Under the pieces are notes generated by a model. It was not told the origin of the DNA and did not search any database. It was given only the letters and a program-made list of their open reading frames with translations. The position numbers and the translations under genes were made by a program. A stretch of DNA of 38,927 nt, taken from assembly GCA_011389765.1 (NCBI GenBank), contig JAABTT010000028.1, positions 1 through 38,927 of the forward strand, read 5' to 3'. This stretch comes from Desulfohalobiaceae bacterium S24 (GTDB taxonomy: Bacteria; Desulfobacterota; Desulfovibrionia; Desulfovibrionales; Desulfothermaceae). This document shows, piece after piece, positions 1 to 8,383 of this stretch (its first letter is position 1; each line of letters opens with the position of its first letter).

Positions 1-33
1 GGTGTCAGCTTTGCCAGAGGCAAAGCTGACACC
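1..33 (-). terminator. Perfect hairpin downstream of the OmpA-like gene
   Basis: A 15-bp arm at 1-15 is the exact reverse complement of 19-33, with a 3-base loop. It lies 15 bases past the stop of the leftward OmpA-like gene, where a terminator would sit. Any T-run would fall outside the window, so an intrinsic terminator cannot be separated from a palindromic extragenic repeat. Confidence 0.5.
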
Positions 34-48
34 TGGGCAAGCCTATCT

Positions 49-693
49 TCATTCTTGGACGATTGGCTCGATAACAATGTTCACCCGGCGGTTCGCAGCG
101 GGATCTGAAGAGATGGGCTGCGATTCTCCGTAGCCCACGGCATAGACGCGCACTTCCCTAATGCCTTTTTGAATAAGGGCCTTTTTCACGGCCTGGGCCC
201 GTTTTTCCGAGAGGGTCTGATTGTAGTCTTCCGATCCGCTGGCATCGGTATGGCCTTCCACGAGGATACTTGTCTTGGGATATTTTTTCAGGACATTGGC
301 CACTCGTTCCAGTTCAGGATAGGCCCCGGGCTTGAGGGTGGAGGAGTCGAAGTCAAAAAGTACCTCCGACTTGAAGGTGGCTCTGAGTACCTCTTTATCC
401 CGGTAGATGCTGGCGGCCTCGCTCTGGGCCATGGCATTTCTGAGGTCTTGTTCCTGCTTGTCCATGTACTTTCCGACCTGATTGCCGGCCAGTCCTCCAA
501 CCGCGGCCCCGATACCGGCTCCGATCAAGGTGGATTCCGTGTCGCCGCCGATGACCTGGCCGAGGATGGCGCCCAGACCGGCCCCGGCCGCAGCCCCGAT
601 TCCCGTCCCCTGCTGCTGCTTGCTCGGGCTGGCGCAGGCGGCCAGACTCAAGACCATGAGCAGCAAACCGGCATATACAAGTTGCTTTTTCAT
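49..693 (-). CDS. OmpA-family peptidoglycan-binding lipoprotein with glycine zipper
   Basis: A 214-residue envelope lipoprotein predicted to tether the outer membrane to peptidoglycan. The signal peptide ends in a lipobox, L17-A18-A19-C20, with Cys20 the lipidated residue. Residues about 29-75 are Gly/Ala-rich with GxxxG spacing, typical of the glycine-zipper segment in YiaD/Pal-like proteins. The OmpA C-terminal domain covers about 105-212, including the DFDSSTLKPGA stretch, EGHTDASG, and an NxxLSxxRAxxV peptidoglycan-contact motif. The start is fixed by AAGGAG six bases upstream. It is transcribed divergently from the LysR gene and shows no functional link to it. Family assignment is secure; the exact physiological role is not shown by sequence. 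Confidence 0.9.
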   Translation of the reverse strand: MKKQLVYAGLLLMVLSLAACASPSKQQQGTGIGAAAGAGLGAILGQVIGGDTESTLIGAGIGAAVGGLAGNQVGKYMDKQEQDLRNAMAQSEAASIYRDKEVLRATFKSEVLFDFDSSTLKPGAYPELERVANVLKKYPKTSILVEGHTDASGSEDYNQTLSEKRAQAVKKALIQKGIREVRVYAVGYGESQPISSDPAANRRVNIVIEPIVQE

Positions 694-900
694 GTTCGAC
701 TCCTTTCAAAACTGAACGTTTGGGGGATGATTCCCGGGAGCAAGTCTACAATGCGATTGCCGATGCATGACCTGCCGAAGAAAGTTCCGGGCCGGACAAG
801 ACAGGCCCTCATTTTCTTCGCCTGAACACTGTATGCAGTATAAAACCTCCGACGTCGTTTGTCCAGCCCTGATAATGACATGCAATGCAAGAGGCTTAAG
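694..900. promoter_or_regulatory. Divergent intergenic region (OmpA-like / LysR)
   Basis: 207 bases separate the divergent starts. A TATAAA hexamer at about 839-844, with a small ACTG/CAGT inverted repeat just before it, could be the -10 region of the LysR gene. No convincing -35 was identified. LysR regulators commonly bind next to their own promoter, but no clear T-N11-A box stands out. Confidence 0.3.
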
Positions 901-1833
901 ATGTCTAGACCCGATTATGATTTTGATTTTCGCCAATTGGAAGGTTTTTGCCGAGTGGTGGAGCTGGGCAGCTTTTCCAGGGCGGCTGAGGCCTTGTTTC
1001 TGGCCCAGGCCACCATCAGCGAGCGGATCGCCAACCTGGAAAAAAGTCTGGCCCTCAAACTTCTGGACCGTCTGGGGCGTGAACTTCGCCTGACCCGGGC
1101 CGGTGAACTCTTTTACCATCAGGCGGTCAAGCTTCTGGAGATGAGACGCCTGGCCGGCATGGAGATGCAGTTTTTTTCAGGCCTGAAAAAAGGCCGGCTC
1201 ACAATCGGGGGCAGCACCATCCCGGGCGAGTATCTCCTGCCGGGGGTCATCAGCCGGTTTCAGGCAGACAACCCCGGGGTCTTTATTGAGCTGGACATCG
1301 CTGACTCGAAGGAAATCGAACACGGTGTTCTGGAGGGGCGACTGGAGCTCGGGGTCGTGGGCCATCAGGATGTCCATCCCCGGCTCGTCCGGCATGAGCT
1401 CTGGCAGGATGAGCTCGTGGTTCTGGTTTCCACACGGCATCCCTGGTCCGGACAGGAGCAGGTGACCCGGGAAGAACTCCTGCAGCAGCCCTTTCTTGTC
1501 CGGGAACAAGGCTCCGGAACCTTGAAGGTGATGGAGCGGTACCTGGGCCTGGAAACCCCGGAGATCAAAGACCGGATTCGGATATCGGCCCGAATGGGCT
1601 CGTCCACGGCAGTCAAGGAAGGAGTGCTGGCCGGTCTGGGGGTTTCCGTGCTTTCGGCCAGGGCCGTGGAAAAAGAAATCAAGCTCGGGCTGTTGTCCGC
1701 GCTTCGGATTCAGGGAGTGCCCATGCCCCGGAATTTTTGTCTGATTAAGGACGGCAGGCGGACGGCTTCGCCGATCTGCCAGGCCTTTGGAGAGTATGCT
1801 AAGAAGCAGGCTTATAAGGCTTGCATGCCGTGA
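901..1833 (+). CDS. LysR-family transcriptional regulator
   Basis: A 310-residue LysR-type regulator of normal family length. The N-terminal winged helix-turn-helix spans about residues 8-65 (FSRAAEALFLAQATISERI is the recognition region), followed by the linker helix. A type-2 periplasmic-binding-like effector domain runs from about 90 to 300 (LTIGGSTIPGEYLLPGVI opens it). The start at 901 is preferred over TTG 859 or ATG 880 because AAGAGG sits six bases upstream. It lies 168 bases before the ThDP enzyme gene in the same direction, so it probably responds to a substrate or intermediate of that cluster. That link is inference from position. The effector is unknown. Confidence 0.9.
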   Translation: MSRPDYDFDFRQLEGFCRVVELGSFSRAAEALFLAQATISERIANLEKSLALKLLDRLGRELRLTRAGELFYHQAVKLLEMRRLAGMEMQFFSGLKKGRLTIGGSTIPGEYLLPGVISRFQADNPGVFIELDIADSKEIEHGVLEGRLELGVVGHQDVHPRLVRHELWQDELVVLVSTRHPWSGQEQVTREELLQQPFLVREQGSGTLKVMERYLGLETPEIKDRIRISARMGSSTAVKEGVLAGLGVSVLSARAVEKEIKLGLLSALRIQGVPMPRNFCLIKDGRRTASPICQAFGEYAKKQAYKACMP

Positions 1834-2001
1834 TTTCGTGGCGGGGAGCCTGAAATAGGCCTTTCACGGCAGACCTGCATAGGCTTGGGTTGCCTTGTCC
1901 GGTGAAACCTCAACCCGCTGCAGGATTGCCTCGCTTTTCTCCTTAGGCAGCCACCGGACAGAATTAAATTATTAATCAAATCCCACTTTAAGGAGTATCC
2001 A

Positions 2002-3729
2002 ATGATCGGGGCAGAAGTCCTTGTCGAAATGCTGAAGTGCTACAAAGTGGAATCGATTTTCGGGGTGCCCGGGGACACGAGTATCCCGCTTTACGACGCC
2101 CTGAATTCCGCTTCCGAATCCATCAGCCATGTCCTGGCCCGGGATGAGCGCTCGGCCGCTTTCATGGCCGACACCTACGCCCGGCTTTCCCACAAGCCCG
2201 GAATCTGCGAATGCCCGAGCGGAGCAGGCCCTCTCTATATCCTTCCCGGCGTGGCCGAAGCCGATGCCTCCTCCATCCCCCTGGTGGTGTTCACCTCGGA
2301 TATCCCCCTGGCCGGAGAAGGCAAAAAAACAATCACTGAGCTGGATTGCCAGAAACTCTTTGAACCGGTCACCAAATGGTCCCATCTGGTCAAGGATGTG
2401 GCCCGCCTTCCGGAAATCATCAGACGGGCCTTCAGGGTGGCCACCACAGGCCGGCCCGGCGCGGTCCACCTGGCCCTGCCCCAGGAAGTGCTGACCACTG
2501 AATTTCCGGGAGAGAGCCTGGATATCTACAGTGAAGAGGAATGCACGGTCTATCCGGCCTACCGCACCCGGGGCAGCCGGGAAAAGCTGGAGCAGGTCTG
2601 TGCGCTCCTGATGCAGGCCGATCGCCCTGTCCTGATCGCAGGTGGAGGCAGCAACCATTCCCAGGCTTTCCAGGAGATACTGGAACTGGCCGAGATCCTG
2701 GCCGCCCCGGTGGTGACCACGATTTCCGGACAGGGAATCATGCCGGACGAACATGAACTGGCCTTGGGGGTCATCGGGGACAACGGCTACCATCCCCATG
2801 CCCACCGGGCCGTGGAAGAAGGCGACGTCCTTTTGTATTGCGGCTGCAAGCTCGGATCGGTCTCGACCATCAAGTGGAGCCTGCCCTCTTTCAAAGCGGA
2901 GCGCAAGATCATCCAGATCGACCTGGACCCGGAACTTTTGTCCAATAACTACAAAAATACCGTCAGTGTGGCCGGCGATGCCAGGCTGGTCCTCAGGGAC
3001 CTGGTCTCCCTGCTGCAGATCAACGCTTTTCAGGCCGGACCATCTCCCTGGGTGGATGAACTGAACCTTGCCCGGTCGAAGTTCTGGCGGGATTCGGCCC
3101 AATCCTTCCGGGCAGGGACCATCCCCCTGAAACCCCAGCAGGTGATCTATTCCCTGAATCAACGCCTCCAAGACCCCGCGATCGTGATTGCCGATGCCGG
3201 AACCCCGACCCCGTATATCACCCGCTTTTTGAAATTGACCAATCCGGAATCGAACTTTATCATCCCCAGGGCCTACGGCGGTCTGGGCTACGCCATTCCC
3301 GCCCTGGTCGGGGCGCATTATGCCTGTCCCGGGGCCAATCTTATCGGACTCTTCGGCGACGGCAGCCTGGGCATGTCGGCCGGGGAGCTGGAAACCTTGA
3401 GCCGTCTGGAGATCCCGGCGATCCTGATCCATTTCAACAACGGATGCTTCGGCTGGATCAAGGCCCTGCAGGCCCTGCACAGCCAGGAGAAATATTTCTC
3501 CGTGGACTTCACCCCGGGGGACCCGGCCGGAGTAGCCCGGGGGTTCGGAGTCCAGGCCCTGAGCATCACGACCCCTGAAGAGCTGGAGACAGGCCTGGAT
3601 CAGGCCTTCGCCGGCCCGGGACCGGTCTTTCTGGACTTGCATACCGAATCGGAAGCATCAGAAATGCCGCCGGTCTATTCCTGGGAAAGGGCGGCCGCAA
3701 AGCATAAGAAACCGGAACTGCATACTTGA
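2002..3729 (+). CDS. Thiamine-diphosphate-dependent enzyme, acetolactate synthase-like
   Basis: A 575-residue member of the ThDP superfamily with the three-domain layout of acetolactate synthase, pyruvate oxidase and sulfoacetaldehyde acetyltransferase. Glu49 in ARDERSAAF is the expected cofactor-activating glutamate. The ThDP/Mg motif runs from G452-D453-G454 to N479-N480. AAGGAG about six bases before ATG 2002 supports the start. The CoA- or FAD-dependent reaction cannot be assigned: the sequence is clearly not a canonical IlvB, since no IlvN small subunit follows. Neighbours are a LysR regulator upstream and a flavoprotein plus two transport proteins downstream, which points to catabolism of an imported organic acid. 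2-oxo acid decarboxylase or acetyltransferase activity would fit. Confidence 0.85.
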   Translation: MIGAEVLVEMLKCYKVESIFGVPGDTSIPLYDALNSASESISHVLARDERSAAFMADTYARLSHKPGICECPSGAGPLYILPGVAEADASSIPLVVFTSDIPLAGEGKKTITELDCQKLFEPVTKWSHLVKDVARLPEIIRRAFRVATTGRPGAVHLALPQEVLTTEFPGESLDIYSEEECTVYPAYRTRGSREKLEQVCALLMQADRPVLIAGGGSNHSQAFQEILELAEILAAPVVTTISGQGIMPDEHELALGVIGDNGYHPHAHRAVEEGDVLLYCGCKLGSVSTIKWSLPSFKAERKIIQIDLDPELLSNNYKNTVSVAGDARLVLRDLVSLLQINAFQAGPSPWVDELNLARSKFWRDSAQSFRAGTIPLKPQQVIYSLNQRLQDPAIVIADAGTPTPYITRFLKLTNPESNFIIPRAYGGLGYAIPALVGAHYACPGANLIGLFGDGSLGMSAGELETLSRLEIPAILIHFNNGCFGWIKALQALHSQEKYFSVDFTPGDPAGVARGFGVQALSITTPEELETGLDQAFAGPGPVFLDLHTESEASEMPPVYSWERAAAKHKKPELHT

Positions 3730-3737
3730 ATTGGTTC

Positions 3738-3757
3738 AAGGTTCCAGGTTCACGGTT
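3738..3757 (+). repeat. Dispersed GGTTC-rich extragenic repeat, copy 1
   Basis: A 20-base block just after the ThDP gene is identical to 28932-28951, and its first part also matches 6358-6368. All copies lie directly downstream of a gene stop on the same strand. Such GGTTC-rich strings look like short dispersed extragenic repeats rather than coding or promoter sequence. Confidence 0.55.
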
Positions 3758-3866
3758 GTAGAGTAGGATGAAATCCTGAACATAGGACCCGTGAGTGTTT
3801 ATCGGACTTTGGCTCTAGAAAAAATATTTTTTTACAATACGTCAACAGTCAGTAAGAGGTAATTAT

Positions 3867-5141
3867 ATGAAAGCCATTGTCGTAGGCGGGGGCTGGGCCG
3901 GATGCGCCGCTGCCCTGGCCGCCAGAAAACAGGGACTGGACGTCGTCCTTCTCGAGCGGACCGACATGCTCCTGGGAACCGGCCTGGTGGGCGGCATCAT
4001 GCGCAACAACGGCCGCTACACCGCCACTGAAGAGATGCTGGCCATGTCCGGCGGGGATCTTTTCGAGGTCATAGATCAAAACCTGTTGCACAAAAATATC
4101 GAATTTCCAGGGCACAGCCATGTCGATTTGTACAGTATCGCCCACATCGAACCGGCCGTGAAAGTCCATCTTTTGCAAAAAGGAATCGAGATCGGTCTAC
4201 AGACCAGGATCAGTGACGTAACGATGACCGGCAACCGCATCAGCGCCCTTTCGGGTAAAAAGGCCGGGGAACAGTTTGAGATCGACGGGGAGGTGTTTGT
4301 GGACACCACCGGGACAGCCGGGGGGCCGGCCAACTGCAACAAGTTCGGCAACGGCTGCGTGATGTGTGTCCTGCGCTGCCATTCCTTCGGAGGCCGGGTG
4401 AGCCTCGCGGCAAAGGCCGGGGTCAAGGAACTGATAGGCAGGAAAGGAGACCAGTCCGGGGCCTTCAGCGGATCCTGCAAGCTCCTCAAGGAGTCGCTCT
4501 CCCCGGATCTTCACCGTCTGCTTGACACCAAGGGGGTGGCCCTGGTCCCTATCCCCCAATCCAGACGGATTCAAGGCAAGCTTGCCCTCAAGGCCTGCCA
4601 GCAGTATGCTCTGTCCGAGTTTGAAGAGAACGTCATTCTCCTGGATACCGGGCATGCGAAATTGATGAGTCCTTTCTTTCCCCTGGAAGTCCTCCGGGAG
4701 ATCCCCGGGCTGGAACAGGCCCGCTATGAAGACCCCTATGCAGGAGGTTTGGGCAACTCCATCCGTTTTGTGGCCATGTCCCCCCGGGATGACACCCTCA
4801 AGGTCGAAGGCCTGGACAACCTGTTCTGCGCCGGGGAAAAAGCAGGGCTCCTGGTCGGTCACACAGAGGCCATCTGTACCGGAACCCTGGCCGGTTTCAA
4901 TGCCGCGGAATACGTCAACAGGAACCCCGGGCTCAGCCTCCCGGACAGCCTGGCCGTGGGCGACGCATTGAGCCATGTCCGCAAAGAGATGCTCGAGAAA
5001 AATGAGCTGGGACAGAAATTCACCTTTTCCGGATCGGTCCTGTTTGAACGTCTCAAAAAGCGAAACCTGTATACCACCGACAGACAGGAGATAGCGGACC
5101 GGGTTGAAAAGGCCGGCCTGACAGGAGTGTTTGCAGGCTGA
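3867..5141 (+). CDS. FAD-dependent oxidoreductase, GidA-like, with Cys cluster
   Basis: A 424-residue flavoprotein. The N-terminal dinucleotide fold is visible as GGGWAGCAAA at residues 7-16, with an acidic residue (LLER) ending the second strand. The C-terminal half has LDNLFCAGEKAGLLVGHTEA, the FAD-pyrophosphate region characteristic of the GidA-like (PF01134) family. Cys157, Cys164, Cys167 and Cys171 in NCNKFGNGCVMCVLRC have spacing that could bind an iron-sulfur cluster, not a feature of true MnmG/TrmFO. It is much shorter than MnmG (about 620 residues), so a tRNA-modifying role is unlikely. It probably oxidises or reduces a pathway intermediate together with the upstream ThDP enzyme; the substrate is unknown. 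Confidence 0.8.
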   Translation: MKAIVVGGGWAGCAAALAARKQGLDVVLLERTDMLLGTGLVGGIMRNNGRYTATEEMLAMSGGDLFEVIDQNLLHKNIEFPGHSHVDLYSIAHIEPAVKVHLLQKGIEIGLQTRISDVTMTGNRISALSGKKAGEQFEIDGEVFVDTTGTAGGPANCNKFGNGCVMCVLRCHSFGGRVSLAAKAGVKELIGRKGDQSGAFSGSCKLLKESLSPDLHRLLDTKGVALVPIPQSRRIQGKLALKACQQYALSEFEENVILLDTGHAKLMSPFFPLEVLREIPGLEQARYEDPYAGGLGNSIRFVAMSPRDDTLKVEGLDNLFCAGEKAGLLVGHTEAICTGTLAGFNAAEYVNRNPGLSLPDSLAVGDALSHVRKEMLEKNELGQKFTFSGSVLFERLKKRNLYTTDRQEIADRVEKAGLTGVFAG

Positions 5142-5309
5142 ACACCCTGAGGCGACCCTTTTCTTCTGCCCTGATCCGATTGTAGTTTTTTCGGCGGAGA
5201 CTGGTCGCGCCTCCAGCGCCCGATTTAAGAAAAAGCTTAGCTGGATCAGGACTACAGCAATATTATATCTTCAACTTGAATCCTGCGGCAGCGCTCCGGA
5301 GAAACAATC

Positions 5310-6335
5310 TTGCTTGAAAACCTTCTTGCCGACGCACCGACCCTGCTGCTTTTCGTGATCATCTGCGTCTGCATCGTCTTTTTGTGCAAGGGTGCGGACT
5401 GGATGATCGACGGCGTGGTCGACCTGGCCAAAAGGACCGGCCTGCCCAGGATGGTCATCGGGGCCACGGTGATCTCCTTAGGGACCACCATGCCCGAGGC
5501 CTTTGTTTCTGTTACCGCCGCTTACATGGGCAACCCAGGTCTGGCCCTGGGCAACGGTGTCGGCTCGATCATCGCCGACACCGGCCTCATCTTCGGTTTG
5601 ACCTGCCTCCTGGTCAGGGTGCCCGTCCACAAGTTCATCCTGAACCGCACCGGTACCATACAGGTGGGAGCGGCCACTCTCCTGGTCGTCCTGTCCGTCA
5701 TCGCCAGGCAGACTACGACCGGGGAACCGATCCTGGCCAGATGGGTCGGCGTTCTGTTTTTACTACTGCTAGCGGGCTATTTGTATCTGACCTACCGCTG
5801 GTCAGTTCAAAGCCTGGTCCAGGATCCCCATCCCCGGGAATCAGGTCCGCAAGAACCGAGCAACCTCTGGCTGAGCTGGACCATGCTCCTGGGAGGACTT
5901 GCCCTGGTCATCATCGGAGCCCGGATTCTTGTCCCCAGTGCCTCGGAAATAGCCTTCAGGTTCGGTATCCCGGAGGACATCATCGCCGCCACCCTGGTCG
6001 CCTTCGGCACCTCCCTGCCGGAACTGATGACCGCTATAGCCTCAGTGCGCAAAGGGTATCCGGAAATTGTCGTAGGCAATGTCGTCGGAGCGGACGTCCT
6101 GAACTGCCTCTTCGTAATCGGAGCCGCGGCCTGCGCCAGGCCCCTGGTTATCCCTTCCAACTTCTTCCTGTTCCATTTTCCGGCAATGCTCCTCATCTTA
6201 TACTCCTTCAGATTCTTTATCTTCACCAACAAAAGCGGCTGGTTTTCCCGTTTAAGCGGGGCCTGGCTTTTAGGAGTCTACCTGGTCTATGTCTTTTTGC
6301 AGTATGCCTTGAACATCGGCCTAGAACACGGGTAA
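5310..6335 (+). CDS. CaCA-superfamily sodium/cation exchanger-like membrane protein
   Basis: A 341-residue integral membrane protein with about ten hydrophobic segments and the internal duplication typical of YrbG-type Na+/Ca2+ exchangers. The first alpha repeat is GATVISLGTTMPEAFVS and the second ATLVAFGTSLPELMTA; both keep the key glutamate. The usual GSN triads are altered: GSI-IAD in the first repeat and GAD-VLN in the second. That may mean a different cation or transport mode. The start is TTG 5310, with GGAG eight bases upstream and no better ATG in frame. It probably belongs to the same transcription unit as the flavoprotein and the following permease. The family is clear; ion specificity is not. 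Confidence 0.82.
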   Translation: MLENLLADAPTLLLFVIICVCIVFLCKGADWMIDGVVDLAKRTGLPRMVIGATVISLGTTMPEAFVSVTAAYMGNPGLALGNGVGSIIADTGLIFGLTCLLVRVPVHKFILNRTGTIQVGAATLLVVLSVIARQTTTGEPILARWVGVLFLLLLAGYLYLTYRWSVQSLVQDPHPRESGPQEPSNLWLSWTMLLGGLALVIIGARILVPSASEIAFRFGIPEDIIAATLVAFGTSLPELMTAIASVRKGYPEIVVGNVVGADVLNCLFVIGAAACARPLVIPSNFFLFHFPAMLLILYSFRFFIFTNKSGWFSRLSGAWLLGVYLVYVFLQYALNIGLEHG

Positions 6336-6368
6336 AGCGGGCTTCGCCCGCAACCCAAAGGTTCCAGG
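6331..6368 (+). repeat. 38-bp dispersed repeat with GCGGGC/GCCCGC hairpin, copy A
   Basis: This block, starting GGTAAAGCGGG and ending GGTTCCAGG, recurs at 28905-28942 with a single mismatch. It contains a short hairpin, GCGGGC-TTC-GCCCGC. The TAA within its first five bases is the stop codon of the antiporter gene. It could work as a weak terminator or as an mRNA 3'-end stabiliser. Confidence 0.7.
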
Positions 6369-6430
6369 ATTCGTCTTTCGGATCTTCAGGTCTGGAGGCC
6401 AACCTGGACAACCAAAAGGAGGGTACAAAT

Positions 6431-7819
6431 ATGGGTATCTCACACTGGCTCTACCTACTCGGAGTCGTGCTTGTTGTCTTCACCATGGTCATGCGCAGAA
6501 ATGTGGTCATCCCCTGTGTTCTGTTCACCTTTCTCATCGGGGTGATCTATAAGGCCAGCCTTGTCGGGGGTATGCAGACCGTGTTCACGGCCAGCTTTGT
6601 TGCCGGTCAGGGTCTGTTCAACATCTTCCTGATCATCGGGATCATGGTAGCCCTGCTCCGGGCGGTGGAACGGGAAGGCGCCGATCGCCTGCTGGTAATC
6701 CCCCTCAAAAAAATCATGCGCACTCCCCTGACCAGCTACCTGGTCATCGTCGTCGCCACCACGGTCATCTCCCTGTTCTTCTGGCCGACCCCGGCTGCAC
6801 CGCTGCTGGGGGCCTTGCTTATCCCGGTGGCAGTCAGGGTCGGACTGCCTCCGATCCTGGGGGCCATGGCTCTGGCCCTGGCCGGGCAGGGCATGACCCT
6901 GGCCGCGGACACCATCATTCAGGGTGCTCCGGGGTTGACCGCCAAGGCCGCAGGGGTGCCCATCGAAATGGTCACCCTGAAAACAACCATCCTCTCCCTC
7001 ATAGCCGGAGTGATCGCCATCAGCCTCGGCTGGATCCTGAACAGAAAAGAAGTCCGGGGATTCGACGCAGAGACTTCTGCCGCGGAATTTCTGACCGGTT
7101 CCAAACAACAGGGCCCTCAGGAAACACGGTCCGGGGAGCGTGGCGGAAAGGCCAAGACCCTGGCCTGGATCATGAGCATCGGCTTTCTGATCGTCATTGT
7201 CTCCATGTTCGCCTTCGACATCAAAGGCGGGGATTCCTCGGCCCTGCTGGGAGGCATGGCCATCCTGATCATCTCCGTCGCCGCCCTGATCAGCGACGGC
7301 TTCGGAGGCCTGGACAGGGTCGCGGACTACATTGCCGACGGCCTGGTCTTCGCCTTTCGCATCATGGGCCCGATCATCCCCATTGCCGGATTCTTCTTCA
7401 TGGGTAGCCCTGAATCCGCTCCAGCCATCCTGGGCCCGGACGCCCCGGGATTCCTTTTCGATTTCGGGAAAAGCATCGCCGAGGTCATTCCGCCCACCGG
7501 GATCGCCTCCGCCTTCGGTATCCTGATTCTCGGAGCCATCACCGGTCTGGACGGCTCCGGCTTTTCCGGTCTGCCGGTTACAGGGACTCTGGCCGCAGCC
7601 CTGGCCGGAGGCGAGGCCAATGTCGCCGCCACCCTCGGCGCAATCGGCCAGCAGGGTGCGATATGGTTCGGAGGCGGCGCCCTGGTGGCCTGGAGCTCCC
7701 TGGTGGCTGTGGCCGGCATCTGCGGCGTGGACGTCCTCTATCTGGTCCGGAAAAATCTGGTCCCGGTGATCGCGGGTCTGATCGTAAGCACCTTGTCTGC
7801 GGTTTTGTTCATGATGTGA
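6431..7819 (+). CDS. Multi-pass solute permease of unassigned specificity
   Basis: A 462-residue, very hydrophobic protein with roughly 11-12 membrane segments and a hydrophilic loop at about 215-235. AAGGAGG eight bases before ATG 6431 sets the start; the longer in-frame reading frame that begins inside the antiporter gene is an artefact. Conserved-looking intramembrane turns include FFWPTPAAPLLGALL, GQGMTLAADTI and TGLDGSGFSG, of the kind seen in ion-coupled anion permeases (NhaC/DcuC/CitMHS-like folds). I cannot name the exact family. As last gene of the LysR-ThDP-flavoprotein-antiporter cluster it likely imports the organic acid the cluster consumes, perhaps with the antiporter-like protein balancing cations. 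Confidence 0.75.
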   Translation: MGISHWLYLLGVVLVVFTMVMRRNVVIPCVLFTFLIGVIYKASLVGGMQTVFTASFVAGQGLFNIFLIIGIMVALLRAVEREGADRLLVIPLKKIMRTPLTSYLVIVVATTVISLFFWPTPAAPLLGALLIPVAVRVGLPPILGAMALALAGQGMTLAADTIIQGAPGLTAKAAGVPIEMVTLKTTILSLIAGVIAISLGWILNRKEVRGFDAETSAAEFLTGSKQQGPQETRSGERGGKAKTLAWIMSIGFLIVIVSMFAFDIKGGDSSALLGGMAILIISVAALISDGFGGLDRVADYIADGLVFAFRIMGPIIPIAGFFFMGSPESAPAILGPDAPGFLFDFGKSIAEVIPPTGIASAFGILILGAITGLDGSGFSGLPVTGTLAAALAGGEANVAATLGAIGQQGAIWFGGGALVAWSSLVAVAGICGVDVLYLVRKNLVPVIAGLIVSTLSAVLFMM

Positions 7820-7853
7820 AAAGAAATCCTTAATGGACTTAAGCGCCGCCTGA

Positions 7854-8312
7854 TTAAAAATAGTTGTTCATCAATCTATCCACCCATTCGGGAGTTTTAC
7901 AGTTATCTATTTTATCGTAATGCCGGTAATACGGCTTGACGTCAAGTACGGGAGTTTCATTTATGGCATCTAAACCTGCCACTTCAAGATAACCATCGCC
8001 AACGCTGATGATCTCTACCGCCGTTATACCTATAGGATTTGGTCTATTCTTAGCTCTTTGGGATAGTATGCCGACTTTAGGCATTGTTTCCAGGTTTCTT
8101 GGCCTGCGTTGAAGGTGCTTTTCTTTATCGAATTTTGCTTGATGCAGAAAGGTAACGATAATAGCGTGAGAAAAGTCTTCTAAGCCTGAGAATGCACCGG
8201 CATATTCAGAATTTAATATGATTTTTGATTTTATTTCACCCCAGTTCTCATCCATTCTTTCAGTAACTGGTGATGAAACAAATCCAATCGGATTTAATTG
8301 TATTTCCTTCAT
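7854..8312 (-). CDS. trmO: TrmO/TsaA-family (UPF0066) protein, probable tRNA m6t6A methyltransferase
   Basis: A 152-residue beta-barrel methyltransferase-type protein of the UPF0066 family. In E. coli TrmO methylates N6-threonylcarbamoyladenosine-37 of tRNAs using S-adenosylmethionine. The hallmark NRPNPIGITAVEI stretch and the N-terminal PIGFV segment are present. The start at 8312 is favoured over 8330 because GGAG lies six bases upstream. This is a short form lacking the C-terminal extension of E. coli TrmO, and short members are sometimes of uncertain substrate. It is convergent with the permease gene and unlinked to it functionally. Confidence 0.75.
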   Translation of the reverse strand: MKEIQLNPIGFVSSPVTERMDENWGEIKSKIILNSEYAGAFSGLEDFSHAIIVTFLHQAKFDKEKHLQRRPRNLETMPKVGILSQRAKNRPNPIGITAVEIISVGDGYLEVAGLDAINETPVLDVKPYYRHYDKIDNCKTPEWVDRLMNNYF

Positions 8313-8383
8313 TTTTTTCTCCATAATCATCAGGCATAGTAAAGTTCATTCGGTATATTCTTTCCCGTAGCAGTTGGCAACGA

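Noticed and set aside
1826..1880. GCCGTGA/TCACGGC pairing after the LysR gene as a terminator
   Set aside because: The arms are far apart, no T-run follows, and one arm lies within the gene end; too weak to annotate.
1972..3642. A 556-codon open frame on the minus strand opposite the ThDP enzyme
   Set aside because: It is the GC-rich shadow of the plus-strand gene: no ribosome site, low-complexity Gly/Asp/Gln-rich translation, and no domain, while the plus strand has clear ThDP motifs.
5172..5249. CTGATCC/GGATCAG inverted repeat between the flavoprotein and antiporter genes
   Set aside because: Arms of only 7 bases about 65 bases apart, without further pairing; likely chance.
5384..6430. 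N-terminal extension of the permease reading frame into the antiporter gene
   Set aside because: The extension is another frame of the antiporter gene; AAGGAGG before ATG 6431 and the hydrophobic start there mark the true beginning.
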